DNA of 64,000 nt from Acinetobacter shaoyimingii (GCF_011578045.1 NZ_CP049801.1:1550001-1614000), one strand, 5' to 3'. Positions 37,090-46,767 are shown, numbered from the stretch's first letter. Notes: generated by a model not told the origin, from the sequence alone. Translations and numbers: made by a program.

Positions 37090-38181
37090 TTATCGATTTG
37101 ATAAGACATCTTTGAGCGCGGCATCCATTTCAAGCAATACCTGTTCAGTGGTGTCCCAATCAATACAACCATCCGTTACAGACTTACCATACTCTAAATC
37201 ACAAAGATTTTCAGGAATATCTTGACGGCCGCCTTTCAAATGACTTTCAACCATGATACCGACAATCGATTTATTACCCTCTAAAATTTGCTCTGTAATG
37301 TTTTTAAGCACTAGAGGCTGTAAGTAAGGGTCTTTATTTGAGTTGGCATGGCTGGCATCAATCATGATTTTGCTGCTTACTTTGGCTTTAGCCAATGCAT
37401 TTTCAGCTTCTGCCACAGAACCAGCATCGTAGTTTGGTTTGCCGTTACCACCACGGAGCACCACGTGCGCATATGGGTTGCCTTTAGTGCGAATCACAGA
37501 CACTTGACCTTGATCATTAAGACCTAAGAAACTATGACCATGTTTTACAGATTGCATGGCATTGGTGGCAACAGTTAAGCCACCATCTGTACCGTTTTTG
37601 AAGCCTACAGGAGATGATAAACCTGAAGACATTTCACGATGCGTTTGGCTTTCAGTCGTACGTGCACCAATTGCTGACCAAGAAATGAGATCTTGATAAT
37701 ACTGCGGTGAGTTTGGATCTAGTGCTTCAGTTGCACATGGCAAGCCTTTTTCATTCAATTCAAGCAAAAGCTTACGACCTAAACGAAGACCTTTTTCAAT
37801 ATTGAATGAGTCATTCATATCAGGATCGTTAATCAGACCTTTCCATCCTACAGTGGTACGTGGTTTTTCAAAATAAACACGCATCACGATGTACAAAGTA
37901 TCTTTCACTTTCTCGCTTAAAACTTTCAAACGATCTGCATATTCATGCGCTGCTTCGACGTCATGAATAGAGCAAGGTCCAATCACGACAAAAAGGCGTT
38001 TGTCTTGGCCGTCTAAAATTTGACGTACAGTTTCACGACCTTGAAGCACGGTTTGATATGCTTTTTCGTTTAAAGGGAGTTCTGCTTTAAGTTGAGCAGG
38101 AGTAACAAGAGGTTGAAAACTCTGTACATTCACATCATTAATTTCTGATTGTGTAATGGAATTAGACTGTTGTGTGTTCAT
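37090..38181 (-). CDS. aroG: 3-deoxy-7-phosphoheptulonate (DAHP) synthase, class I
   Basis: This enzyme condenses phosphoenolpyruvate and erythrose-4-phosphate in the first step of the shikimate pathway. The protein (about 363 residues) is of the AroF/G/H type: VIGPCSIHD, RVYFEKPRTTVGWKG, ARTTESQTHREMSSGLS, HVVLRGG and the metal-binding IDASHANSNKDP. Which feedback-control paralogue it is cannot be told reliably, so the symbol is a best guess. I use the ATG at 38181; an in-frame GTG at 38190 adds three residues. Confidence 0.93.
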   Translation of the reverse strand: MNTQQSNSITQSEINDVNVQSFQPLVTPAQLKAELPLNEKAYQTVLQGRETVRQILDGQDKRLFVVIGPCSIHDVEAAHEYADRLKVLSEKVKDTLYIVMRVYFEKPRTTVGWKGLINDPDMNDSFNIEKGLRLGRKLLLELNEKGLPCATEALDPNSPQYYQDLISWSAIGARTTESQTHREMSSGLSSPVGFKNGTDGGLTVATNAMQSVKHGHSFLGLNDQGQVSVIRTKGNPYAHVVLRGGNGKPNYDAGSVAEAENALAKAKVSSKIMIDASHANSNKDPYLQPLVLKNITEQILEGNKSIVGIMVESHLKGGRQDIPENLCDLEYGKSVTDGCIDWDTTEQVLLEMDAALKDVLSNR

Positions 38182-38308
38182 TGCCGTCACTGGTATTAGA
38201 AAGATACATTAATATAGTTAGTTGCTTGAATATAACACGATTTAATCAATCTATTGCGAATTAAAAGACCAATTACAACGTGAACAACCGATATTCCTCA
38301 CAATTTCA

Positions 38309-39196
38309 CTAAACGATTTGATGTGTTTGCGCACTGGTTTGAATCACAATGACTTGCTCTGCTGGTTTCACAGGTTTTGCTTTAACTGGATGTAGAATAA
38401 AGTTTAGACCTAAGGCAAACAGTGTTACCCCCAAGATTTTACGAATAATCTTTTCAGGTAAACGAGAACTCAGCAGGGTACCTAAAACAATTGCTGGAAT
38501 TGAACCGACCAATAACCACATCAAAAGATTAAAATCGACATTACCAGAATTCATATGACCTAGCCCTGCGACTAAAGTCAAAAGTACAGCATGAACCACG
38601 TCTGAACCAATAATACGAATCATTGGTAAATTCGGGAACATGATGATAAGCGCCATTATGCCAAATGCACCAGCACCCACAGATGACAATGTTACAAATA
38701 CACCTAAGATAATACCCATAATCAGGATGTATAAACGCTTGTCTTTAAGACGCTGTCTCTCTTGTTCAATTGTTACTTCATCTAATTTTTTACCAAATTT
38801 GTTGAAAAATTTCTCAATATGTCCACGGAACATAATAGAAATACCGGTTAAGGTCAGCATAAAACCTAAAACAGTGGTCAGCACAGCTTTGTATTGGCTT
38901 GATTGGCTTAAATAATTGTCTAAAACCCAAGTTGTAGCCAATGATGCTGGAATACTACCAATGGCAAGCCAAATCACAATTGGCCAAACAATATTAAGTT
39001 TCTTCGCATGCACCAATGAACCACAAAATTTAGAAACTGCGGCATAAATCAAATCAGTACCAATGGCAATATGAGGTTCAATGCGAAACAGTCCAATAAG
39101 TATAGGCGTCATGAGAGATCCGCCACCCACACCTGTTACACCAACACAGAAACCAACCAAAACACCTGCCAAAATAAATTCAAGAGAATCTAACAT
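38309..39196 (-). CDS. TSUP (TauE/SafE) family membrane permease
   Basis: The 295-residue protein has about eight membrane segments in two repeats. It carries the family motifs VGFCVGVTGVGGGSLMTPIL in the first and TLSSVGAGAFGIM in the second. TSUP proteins export sulfite, sulfoacetate or related organosulfur or organic anions. The central loop (about 120-150) is charged. The substrate is unknown. It is a single gene downstream of the siderophore operon on the same strand, with about 115 bases between. Confidence 0.87.
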   Translation of the reverse strand: MLDSLEFILAGVLVGFCVGVTGVGGGSLMTPILIGLFRIEPHIAIGTDLIYAAVSKFCGSLVHAKKLNIVWPIVIWLAIGSIPASLATTWVLDNYLSQSSQYKAVLTTVLGFMLTLTGISIMFRGHIEKFFNKFGKKLDEVTIEQERQRLKDKRLYILIMGIILGVFVTLSSVGAGAFGIMALIIMFPNLPMIRIIGSDVVHAVLLTLVAGLGHMNSGNVDFNLLMWLLVGSIPAIVLGTLLSSRLPEKIIRKILGVTLFALGLNFILHPVKAKPVKPAEQVIVIQTSAQTHQIV

Positions 39197-39311
39197 GCTG
39201 AATTCTTACTTATCAAAAAACCCGCATATCTTATGGCTTTTTCATATAAGTGGTTGTCTCGATTGTTGATTTGCTTATTCTAAAAAATGCTAAAGAAGTC
39301 TGTAATAGCCT

Positions 39312-39629
39312 TTATGGATGATGCTTATGCATGCGTGATGATTTGGATTTGTCTTTTGCTTTTAAATCATTGCAATACAAGATGATCATAAATATCAATG
39401 GTGTGGCAAAAATAAAGAAGCTCACAATGCCAATACCAGAACCCAAATTGAGACATAAACAAAAAATTGAAATGAAAAACATGGTATAGGCGATATATTT
39501 ACAAATTTTGCTATTCTTCGCACAGCAACGCCATGCTGACTTCAGAGTTTTTGGCCTTTGCTTTTCACTGACTAAATACAATAAGTAAAACCCCAGATAA
39601 ATCAGAATGACAGAGAGGATAATATTCAT
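39312..39629 (-). CDS. Small membrane protein, DUF3325-like, end of siderophore operon
   Basis: The 105-residue protein has three hydrophobic segments (about 2-20, 46-64 and 66-86) and a His/Lys-rich tail. In size and place it fits the DUF3325 proteins that follow PepSY and DUF3649 genes in TonB-receptor operons; the family call rests mainly on this context. Its ATG overlaps the stop codon of the PepSY gene by four bases, so translation is coupled. Confidence 0.7.
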   Translation of the reverse strand: MNIILSVILIYLGFYLLYLVSEKQRPKTLKSAWRCCAKNSKICKYIAYTMFFISIFCLCLNLGSGIGIVSFFIFATPLIFMIILYCNDLKAKDKSKSSRMHKHHP

Positions 39630-41182
39630 ATGTTCTCCTGTAGTCGTTGTTGTTCAAGTTTTGAGTTGATTTTCTGTGTGGCCTTGATTTGGATGGGCTG
39701 AATTTTTTGATGGATAAATAAGGCTGCCATGCCAAATACAAGAATCATGAGATCTACACCTAAGAAATTGCTATAGGTACTAAAGTCGTTCAATAGATCG
39801 TTTTGACTCAGACAATAAAGGTTCAATATGGGTAAACAGAGCGCCAGCAGTACAAATACTTTTAGAAAGTTTTTCCACAACAAATGTTGTTGAGTGATTA
39901 ATGCAAAAATGAGACAGCAAAGCCATACGTAGAAAAATGCATGAATTTCATAATTGCCTATTTGTGGTTGAAATAGACCGAGACGATTGGCATAGAAATA
40001 AGACAGTATGGCAATAGGTAAGCCAATCAGCGCAGATATGTTTAAGCGATTAACCAAATAATGCCCAAAATGAAAGCGCTGCTGTTTATTTTGAATTTGA
40101 CGTTTCAAGCTCCATAACAACAGCCCAGAGGCGATCATCAGGGCACCCAAAATGCCTGAAAAAAACAAGGTCAGACGAAGTAATGGTGTTGCAAATGTCC
40201 CCATATGTAAGCCGTACATACTGTAGCTGAGAGTCGCAACGGCGCTTTCATTACGGGTGTTTGTAAGGGCTTTTGCATTGGTCGCATTGAAGGTAATCTG
40301 CGCTCTATTTTGACTAATGGACTGATCTTTGGATTCCATTAGGCTAATGACCGCATTTGTTGTATTTGGATTTTTGATAGTAATCACTTCAAATTGCGTC
40401 GGACCCCATTTTTGTTCTGCTGTATTTAAAAATGTTTGAATAGGCAACATTTTCGCAGGCTGGCTGTTGATATTTTGCACCACATCAACATTGCGAATTT
40501 CTTCGAAATATTGGAAAGGTCGATCGGGATAAGTACTTTTCATGCCCCAAGGTAGATAAATATAGAAAAATATCGCAATGCCTGTGAAGGTTATGGTTAA
40601 AAAGAAGGGGATGGCAATTACCGAGGTGATATTATGAAAATCTAAATAAGAGCGTTGTCCCTTAAAAGCGCGCAAGGTAAAGAAATCAACAAAAATCTTT
40701 TTATGGGTAATGATGCCTGAAATCAATGCAATGAGCATGATGAATGCTGCGAAAGTTGTAATCATTCGCCCAATCATGGCAGGCAAACCAAACAACTGAT
40801 AATGAAACTGATAGAAAAATTCACCGCCTTGGGTTTTAGGCTTTTTCAGGATTTCACCTGTGACAGGATCTTGACGCATTCGTTCAAAACCACCGTCTGA
40901 TTTTTCCCAAATCAGTAAATTAACAGGTTCTTGAGCACTTGCGACATCAATATACCAACGCTTGGCATCAGGTGCATTTTTCTCAAGATATTGATAAGCA
41001 TTTTGAATGGATTGCTGCTGATTTAATTGAATACTGGCCAGTTCTGGCTGCATCCATAGATTAATTTCATGACGATAATACGATACTGCGCCCATGAGAA
41101 AAATCGCAAATAACAGCCAGCCAAATAATAAACCTGTCCAAGAGTGTAACCATGCCATGGATTGACGGATAGACTTTTGCAT
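39626..41182 (-). CDS. PepSY-associated TM protein (putative ferric-siderophore reductase)
   Basis: The 518-residue inner-membrane protein starts with LHSWTGLLFGWLLFAIFLMG, the PepSY-TM signature with its conserved histidine. It has PepSY-like periplasmic segments (about 50-130 and 235-310), and further histidines in HFGHYLV and LDFHNITS that could bind heme. Such proteins are linked to reductive release of iron from siderophores in the periplasm. It sits in an operon with a TonB receptor, between the DUF3649 and DUF3325 genes. Confidence 0.85.
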   Translation of the reverse strand: MQKSIRQSMAWLHSWTGLLFGWLLFAIFLMGAVSYYRHEINLWMQPELASIQLNQQQSIQNAYQYLEKNAPDAKRWYIDVASAQEPVNLLIWEKSDGGFERMRQDPVTGEILKKPKTQGGEFFYQFHYQLFGLPAMIGRMITTFAAFIMLIALISGIITHKKIFVDFFTLRAFKGQRSYLDFHNITSVIAIPFFLTITFTGIAIFFYIYLPWGMKSTYPDRPFQYFEEIRNVDVVQNINSQPAKMLPIQTFLNTAEQKWGPTQFEVITIKNPNTTNAVISLMESKDQSISQNRAQITFNATNAKALTNTRNESAVATLSYSMYGLHMGTFATPLLRLTLFFSGILGALMIASGLLLWSLKRQIQNKQQRFHFGHYLVNRLNISALIGLPIAILSYFYANRLGLFQPQIGNYEIHAFFYVWLCCLIFALITQQHLLWKNFLKVFVLLALCLPILNLYCLSQNDLLNDFSTYSNFLGVDLMILVFGMAALFIHQKIQPIQIKATQKINSKLEQQRLQENI

Positions 41183-41185
41183 GAC

Positions 41186-41497
41186 CTACAACACCCATTT
41201 CGAGAGCAAAAACAGACACAAGAGAAAACTTAAACACACCACACTTAATTTTTTTAAGGTGTGAATGGAAAAGCTCATCAAAACAAAGAACACAAAAAAG
41301 AAAATGGCAATGAATGCAGCCAAAAAAACAGATTCAGCTTTGGGCAATACCCATTTCAGCATTGCGGTCGCATTTAGGGTGAAGAAATAAGTACATAGGT
41401 AGCCCATGAGAAATGCAATCAGTACACGATACAAAATCGCAAGTGGATATCGAATGGTGTGTAAATGCATTTTTTTCGGTGTCCTTTGCTGCTTCAT
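41186..41497 (-). CDS. DUF3649-like small membrane protein
   Basis: The 103-residue protein has three hydrophobic segments (about 17-36, 53-75 and 84-100) and a basic N-terminus. Its place between the TonB receptor and the PepSY gene, with only three bases to the latter, fits DUF3649. The family function is unknown, but it consistently accompanies iron-uptake receptors. Confidence 0.75.
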   Translation of the reverse strand: MKQQRTPKKMHLHTIRYPLAILYRVLIAFLMGYLCTYFFTLNATAMLKWVLPKAESVFLAAFIAIFFFVFFVLMSFSIHTLKKLSVVCLSFLLCLFLLSKWVL

Positions 41498-41538
41498 TCT
41501 TGGTCGTTCTATAGTGATATTTGGTTAGACATAAGCGT

Positions 41539-43677
41539 TTAATACTTAAATTTCACAGCTGCAGAGTATTGTGTCGGTGCGCCGTAAAAGGCTTGTTCAT
41601 CTGGAAAACTGAACAGATATTTTTCATTGGTGATGTTGTTGACATTGAGCTGTAGTGAAACTTGAGGATTAAACTCATAATTCGCCATCAGATTGACCAA
41701 TGCATAGGCATCTTGACGAATGGTGGCATTTAGCCTAGGTACATAAAGTGAAGTGTTGTCTTGCCATTGCACAGATGTGCCCAATTTGAGCTGAGGTATT
41801 GCAGGAACGGTATAGGTTGCAAGTAAGTTAAACGTTTTATTGGGATTATAAGTTCTTGCATCACCACCATTGATTTTGTCTTTAATACTAAATTGCGCAT
41901 AACCCATGGACAGGTTGAAATGATCGGTGATTTGACCAGCTAAACTGATTTCTGCACCTTGAGAACTCAAATCTGATACTTCAACTTTTCGATTCAGTGG
42001 ATTGCCATCGGCATTTCTTAAGGGGTAATTGCTTTGTTCGGTTTTGAAAACAGCAATATTTCCAGTTAAGCGTTCATCGAACCATGAAGATTTAACGCCC
42101 ATTTCATAACTTTCACCGTCAATCGGCTTAAGTGCTTGACCCGTCACATTGACGCCTGTCTGCGGTCTAAAAATAGAGCTATAACTTAAATAGCCTGTAT
42201 ATTCGGGAGAAAAGTTATAAGTTAATCCAACATAAGGAGAGAGCTGACTTTCATCAAATGTCACCGATGATCCATAACTTAAACCATCATTTTTAGCACT
42301 GACAAAGTTTGCACCAAGTAGTAACTTGAGATCATCATTGAAATGAAAACGCGTAGCAGCGTAGACAGAATTAATTTTAAGTGTGTAATCTGCAGCTGGA
42401 TTCAAGGTAGACCAGTTCACTTGTTGTGGTGTCCAACCTAACCAGTTGGTTGTGACTGCATTGTCTACAAATGGGTCATTAACAGTACCTATGCGCTGTA
42501 AATCTTTTTGGTGATTTTGAATGTAGTTATAACCAAAGATGGCTTCATGCTCACGATTGAAAAGCGAGTATTTGCCTTCAGCTTGCAGATCAAAAACATG
42601 GGAGTCTAAATGTTCACGACCTCCCCAGGCGGTTAAACTTACACCAGAGCCATCAACTTGTGGATTCCCATAGTAGTAAAGCAACTTACTTTTATGTGCT
42701 GTATCTAAGTAGTTGTAACTGAGTTTCAGATTCCATCGTTCAGATAAACCTTGTTTGAGTTCAATAAATGCATTCTGTTTGGTGTAGTCCCAATATGCCC
42801 AATTTGGATTGGGGTTAAATGAACGCTTATATTGAATTTGCTTTCCATCAGCATCCAATAAAGGTAATGCCCCCCAATTATTGGCATTGGGCTTATTACG
42901 TTCTTGGTTATATCCAAGTGTTACTAAGGTTGAATCCGTTAAATCGGCTTCAATGACACCAGCAAAACCATTTTTTTCTAATTCATAACGATTAAGATAT
43001 GAATCTCCCGTTTGTTCAAAACCTAAAATTCGAGCTCTGATTTTTCCATCTTGGGTGAGTGGACCTGAAATATCGGCTTCGTAGCGTAATGTATCCCATG
43101 ATCCGTATTGAATTGCTGCATTGCCTTGCAAATCAGCTGTAGGGCGTTTACGAATTTGATCAATGGTTGCACTCGGGTCACCAAAGGTATTGGTGAGAGC
43201 ATCTGCACCTTTAACAATAACCACTCGATCCAAGAAATAACTATCTGGATTGATATTGTTATAGTTAAAACCTGATGCTGGAGAGCCTACGCCATCGGTG
43301 AGTATATTTGAGATTTCAAAACCACGAGCAGTATAAACGGCACGTTCAGTCTCTAGATTATTGACTGTAACACCTGGCGTATTTCTTAAAACATCACGAG
43401 TATTGGAGAGATTAAAGTCTTCGATTTGTTGGCGAGTGATTGTATTGACGGTTTGCGGTGTTTCTTTGACACTCAAATTTAACTTTGCTGCACTATTATT
43501 ATTTTTAACAATGTAGGACTGGGTCTGCTCTGAACTTTTGTCTTTTGTATCATCATTTGCATGCAGTTCAATGGCGGGAAGATTTTGCACAGTGTTAGCC
43601 CATGAGGAGCTACTGCTGATAAAAGCCAAAAATAAAGGGCTAAGTTTAAAACATTGGATAGGTCTTGTAATTGTCAT
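41539..43677 (-). CDS. TonB-dependent siderophore receptor
   Basis: The protein of about 712 residues has a signal peptide ending near SSSSWA, a plug domain (KETPQTVNTITRQQIEDF, RNTPGVTVNN, RGFEISNILTDG, VIVKGADAL, IRKRPT) and a 22-strand barrel ending in YSAAVKFKY with a terminal aromatic residue. It resembles the FhuE/FpvA group of ferric-siderophore receptors; the siderophore cannot be named. It heads an operon with DUF3649, PepSY and DUF3325 genes. A Fur box lies 14 bases upstream of the ATG at 43677. An in-frame TTG at 43689 is less likely. Confidence 0.92.
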   Translation of the reverse strand: MTITRPIQCFKLSPLFLAFISSSSSWANTVQNLPAIELHANDDTKDKSSEQTQSYIVKNNNSAAKLNLSVKETPQTVNTITRQQIEDFNLSNTRDVLRNTPGVTVNNLETERAVYTARGFEISNILTDGVGSPASGFNYNNINPDSYFLDRVVIVKGADALTNTFGDPSATIDQIRKRPTADLQGNAAIQYGSWDTLRYEADISGPLTQDGKIRARILGFEQTGDSYLNRYELEKNGFAGVIEADLTDSTLVTLGYNQERNKPNANNWGALPLLDADGKQIQYKRSFNPNPNWAYWDYTKQNAFIELKQGLSERWNLKLSYNYLDTAHKSKLLYYYGNPQVDGSGVSLTAWGGREHLDSHVFDLQAEGKYSLFNREHEAIFGYNYIQNHQKDLQRIGTVNDPFVDNAVTTNWLGWTPQQVNWSTLNPAADYTLKINSVYAATRFHFNDDLKLLLGANFVSAKNDGLSYGSSVTFDESQLSPYVGLTYNFSPEYTGYLSYSSIFRPQTGVNVTGQALKPIDGESYEMGVKSSWFDERLTGNIAVFKTEQSNYPLRNADGNPLNRKVEVSDLSSQGAEISLAGQITDHFNLSMGYAQFSIKDKINGGDARTYNPNKTFNLLATYTVPAIPQLKLGTSVQWQDNTSLYVPRLNATIRQDAYALVNLMANYEFNPQVSLQLNVNNITNEKYLFSFPDEQAFYGAPTQYSAAVKFKY

Positions 43678-43690
43678 ATTTTTATGCAAA

Positions 43691-43705
43691 TGAAAATAAT
43701 TATCA
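43691..43705 (-). promoter_or_regulatory. Fur box of the siderophore operon
   Basis: TGAAAATAATTATCA matches the 7-1-7 Fur consensus TGATAATxATTATCA at 14 palindrome positions but one. It stands just before the receptor start, so iron-replete Fur should repress the operon. Confidence 0.8.
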
Positions 43706-43944
43706 TTTATATTATTATTTATAAAATAAATATGCTATAGACCATCGTATTTTTAAATAAATCTAAAAAGATAAAAAGGTAATTTAGATGTTCTTTACTT
43801 AGGATCTCGTATTTTTGAATCCTAACTGGATTCGTTCAATATGAAACATAGATACAAGGCAATTTATCCTATAGATATTCAATTTCAGATGAGCACTCAT
43901 CTCAAAAATAACATCCACTGTGTTAGTATGTTGGAGTTGAATTT

Positions 43945-43949
43945 GAGGA
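43945..43949 (+). promoter_or_regulatory. Shine-Dalgarno selecting a TTG start for lpxB
   Basis: GAGGA lies eight bases before the TTG at 43958-43960. Upstream in-frame starts at 43841 and 43928 have no such site. Confidence 0.6.
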
Positions 43950-43957
43950 TAGAAACC

Positions 43958-45130
43958 TTGCTAAATCGGAAGCTTAAAATTGGTATTGTTGTTGGTGAAG
44001 TCTCTGGAGACACATTAGGCGCTAAACTTATTCGCAGTTTTCGAGAACAAGGCATTGATGCAGAATTTGAAGGTATTGGTGGTCCACAAATGATTGCTGA
44101 AGGCTTTAACAGTTATTATCCAATGGACATTTTATCGGTCATGGGGATTGTTGAAGTATTAAAGGACATCAAAAAATTATTTGCAGTCCGTGATGGTTTA
44201 GTTGAAACATGGACGGAAAATCCAGTCGATATTTTTATCGGGATTGATGCGCCAGATTTTAATTTGCGTCTGTCTAAAAGCTTAAAGCAAAAAAAACTAC
44301 CCATTAAAACTGTGCAATATGTGAGTCCTTCAGTTTGGGCTTGGCGTCAAGGTCGAGTGCATGGTATTAAAGCCACCATTGATTTGGTGCTGTGTTTATT
44401 TCCATTTGAGAAGAATTTCTATAATGAATATGCGGTGAATGCTGCCTTTGTGGGGCATCCTTTAGCCAGTCAAATTCCAATTCAAAATCCAATTCTTGAA
44501 GCCAAAAATGCTTTAGGGCTTTCGAATGATGTGAAGCACATTGCCTTATTGCCTGGAAGTCGCCGTGGTGAAATTGAAAAACTCGGACCTTTGGTGCTTG
44601 ATGCAGCAAAAATCATTCACCAAAAATATCCAGATTATGAGTTTTTGATTCCTGCGATTAATGATGCTCGTAAACAGCAAATCGAAGAAATTTTGGCTAA
44701 ATATCCTGAAGAATTAAAAGCTAAAATTAAACTTTTAGAGAATATAGATGCTGAGTCTAAGATTGGTCGTATGGTCATGGATGCTAGTGATATCGTGGCA
44801 TTAGCTTCAGGTACTGCCACATTAGAAGCCATGTTATTGCATCGTCCAATGGTGACTTTCTATAAGTTGAATACGTTGACGTATTGGATTGCTAAACTTT
44901 TGGTTAAAATTCCGTATTACTCTTTACCCAATATTATTGCAGGTAAAAAAGTCATTCAGGAGTTAATTCAACATGACGCAACACCAGAAAAATTGGCTAA
45001 AGAAATCGAAAAATTAATGAGTATTGAAACCTCTAAAATTCAATCGATGCAGTTACTGACCATGCATAAGCAATTATTGGCTGATAATAGCGAAGATCCT
45101 GTTGCTGCAATTTTGAATCTGATCAAATAA
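43958..45130 (+). CDS. lpxB: Lipid-A-disaccharide synthase
   Basis: This peripheral membrane glycosyltransferase joins UDP-diacylglucosamine and lipid X in lipid A synthesis. The family blocks IGIVVGEVSGDTLGAKLI, PMDILSVMGIVEVL, GIDAPDFNLRLSKSLK, YVSPSVWAWRQGRV, LLPGSRRGEIEKLG and ALASGTATLEAML are all present. Starting at the TTG gives 390 residues, and MLNRKLKIG lines up with the E. coli N-terminus. Longer in-frame starts at 43841 and 43928 exist but give extra sequence not seen in the family. The lpxA and fabZ genes are not adjacent. A strong terminator follows. Confidence 0.93.
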   Translation: MLNRKLKIGIVVGEVSGDTLGAKLIRSFREQGIDAEFEGIGGPQMIAEGFNSYYPMDILSVMGIVEVLKDIKKLFAVRDGLVETWTENPVDIFIGIDAPDFNLRLSKSLKQKKLPIKTVQYVSPSVWAWRQGRVHGIKATIDLVLCLFPFEKNFYNEYAVNAAFVGHPLASQIPIQNPILEAKNALGLSNDVKHIALLPGSRRGEIEKLGPLVLDAAKIIHQKYPDYEFLIPAINDARKQQIEEILAKYPEELKAKIKLLENIDAESKIGRMVMDASDIVALASGTATLEAMLLHRPMVTFYKLNTLTYWIAKLLVKIPYYSLPNIIAGKKVIQELIQHDATPEKLAKEIEKLMSIETSKIQSMQLLTMHKQLLADNSEDPVAAILNLIK

Positions 45131-45152
45131 CATTTGGATTTGGTAAATCAGT

Positions 45153-45183
45153 AAAAAAAAGCGACTAGTAAGTCGCTTTTTTT
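45153..45183. terminator. Bidirectional terminator between lpxB and the DUF2797 gene
   Basis: AAAAAAAAGCGACT and AGTCGCTTTTTTT form a perfect stem with a four-base loop. Confidence 0.9.
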
Positions 45184-45197
45184 GTACAAGTCAGATG

Positions 45198-46070
45198 TTA
45201 TTCGCTACGAACTTTGATTTCATAACCAGTATATTTACGAATATTGATCACACCTGTATCCATAATCAAGTATTGACCTTTGATGCCTTGAAGCTTGCCA
45301 CGGATGACGGGCGTTTTATCTAGATTGTGAGATTTAATCTTTTCAGGATAAATTTCGACTGGATAAATAAACTCACGCGGTAATTCATGTTCTAAAATTT
45401 CAACATTCTCGTTGAAGTCTAAACTCATACTAAATTCATCACGAATGAGCTCAATCTGTGGTTCAAATTCATTCAACAATTCATCACGAATTTGGATCAA
45501 ATCTAAAGGCTCAGCTTCGCCTTTTAATAATTTACGCCAATCGGTTTTGTCTGCCACTTGTTCGCCAAACATCACTTCTAGCTGACCCGATAAACGACGT
45601 GAACCGACTTTCATGACAGGAATCGCTTGTGTAGCACCTTGATCAAGCCATCGTGTTGGCATTTGACCTAAGCGTGTAATCCCGACTTTTAATGCACTTG
45701 AATTGGCAAGGTAGACAATATGCGGTTGGAAACATACTTCACGTGCAAAACTTTCTTCTCGACAAGTTCCTAAGTGATAATGGCAAGTTTCAGGTTTCAT
45801 GATACACATATCACAAGCAGCTTTGGTTTTCATGCATTTAAAGCAATGACCTTGTGAATATGACTTCGGCGTTTTTGCCCCACAAGAAACACAATAAATA
45901 TTTCCAGTCGCTTCAATCTCAATTTCTTGACCTAGACTGAACGGTAGTTCAATTTCTGCACGATCTAAGATAAATTTGTATTGAACATTTGCCTTGTGTG
46001 TTTGTTGTTCAGTTACACTTAGGTTGGTTAGACCTGCATGCATTTTATGACAAATGCCTTGTAGTTCCAT
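45198..46070 (-). CDS. DUF2797 family protein with zinc-ribbon cysteines
   Basis: The 290-residue protein has a cysteine/histidine cluster at about residues 60-103 (CVSCG, CFKCM, CDMC, ETCHYHLGTC) likely to bind two zinc ions. A VYLANSSALKVGITR segment follows, resembling the first strands of GIY-YIG-type folds. The family is conserved in several proteobacteria but has no established function; nucleic-acid binding is a fair guess. The ATG at 46070 has GAGAG upstream. It diverges from the DUF6231 gene with only 32 bases between. Confidence 0.83.
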   Translation of the reverse strand: MELQGICHKMHAGLTNLSVTEQQTHKANVQYKFILDRAEIELPFSLGQEIEIEATGNIYCVSCGAKTPKSYSQGHCFKCMKTKAACDMCIMKPETCHYHLGTCREESFAREVCFQPHIVYLANSSALKVGITRLGQMPTRWLDQGATQAIPVMKVGSRRLSGQLEVMFGEQVADKTDWRKLLKGEAEPLDLIQIRDELLNEFEPQIELIRDEFSMSLDFNENVEILEHELPREFIYPVEIYPEKIKSHNLDKTPVIRGKLQGIKGQYLIMDTGVINIRKYTGYEIKVRSE

Positions 46071-46102
46071 TTCAATACTCTCACAATATTTAAGGTGCAG
46101 TT

Positions 46103-46630
46103 ATGGCTGAGAAAAATGTCATCACGTCAATGCTAGACGATTTATCTAAAGAACAGCCAATTCAAACTGCAGTGTGCATTGGGCAGAACCTATCCAAAGA
46201 TCATGCCCAGGACCATCATCGAGATCATATTCAACAGGGTGTCGAAAACAATCTTCAGAATCATGATGATTCAATTCAATGGGATCATTTTAACGTAACT
46301 ACGTTTTTAAATCTGCCTTTTACCAAACGTTATGACTTGGGTTTCGTGATATTAAATGGGGTTGAATTGGATGAAATTCAAGCATCTCATAAAACACAGT
46401 TGTTGGTGAAATTACGTGATTTAATGGCAAAACGCATTGTAGTCGTGAGCCGTTTAGATGATGAACAGTTGCTTAGAAGTTTAGGCTTTACCCAACTCAT
46501 TGACAAAACTACTCATGATCAAGACTTTGCATTGTGGCAATTTAATATTTTAACCTACAAGCATGTGCCAGATTGGTTCAATTCTAAATTTTGGGCAAAT
46601 CCTGAAAATTGGAATAAATTCCGTTGGTAA
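46103..46630 (+). CDS. DUF6231 family protein
   Basis: The 175-residue cytosolic protein has a His/Asp/Gln-rich insert (about 33-60), then the family core YDLGFVILNGVE, LRDLMAKRIVVVSRLD, LLRSLGFTQL and a Trp-rich end (PDWFNSKFWANPENWNKFRW). The family is found in Acinetobacter and Pseudomonas without known function. AAGGTG precedes the ATG. The short shared space with the divergent DUF2797 gene suggests overlapping promoters. Confidence 0.82.
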   Translation: MAEKNVITSMLDDLSKEQPIQTAVCIGQNLSKDHAQDHHRDHIQQGVENNLQNHDDSIQWDHFNVTTFLNLPFTKRYDLGFVILNGVELDEIQASHKTQLLVKLRDLMAKRIVVVSRLDDEQLLRSLGFTQLIDKTTHDQDFALWQFNILTYKHVPDWFNSKFWANPENWNKFRW

Positions 46631-46767
46631 TGCTTCTAGTAATGTCACCGATAGTTGTTTAAGATCATTCATTGACCATAACGTTCTTTCATTCTTTTTC
46701 TGTTTTACGGGGATACAAAGAACGTTGCAAAATGACAATGAAAATAAGATCAAATTAGGAATATAAA

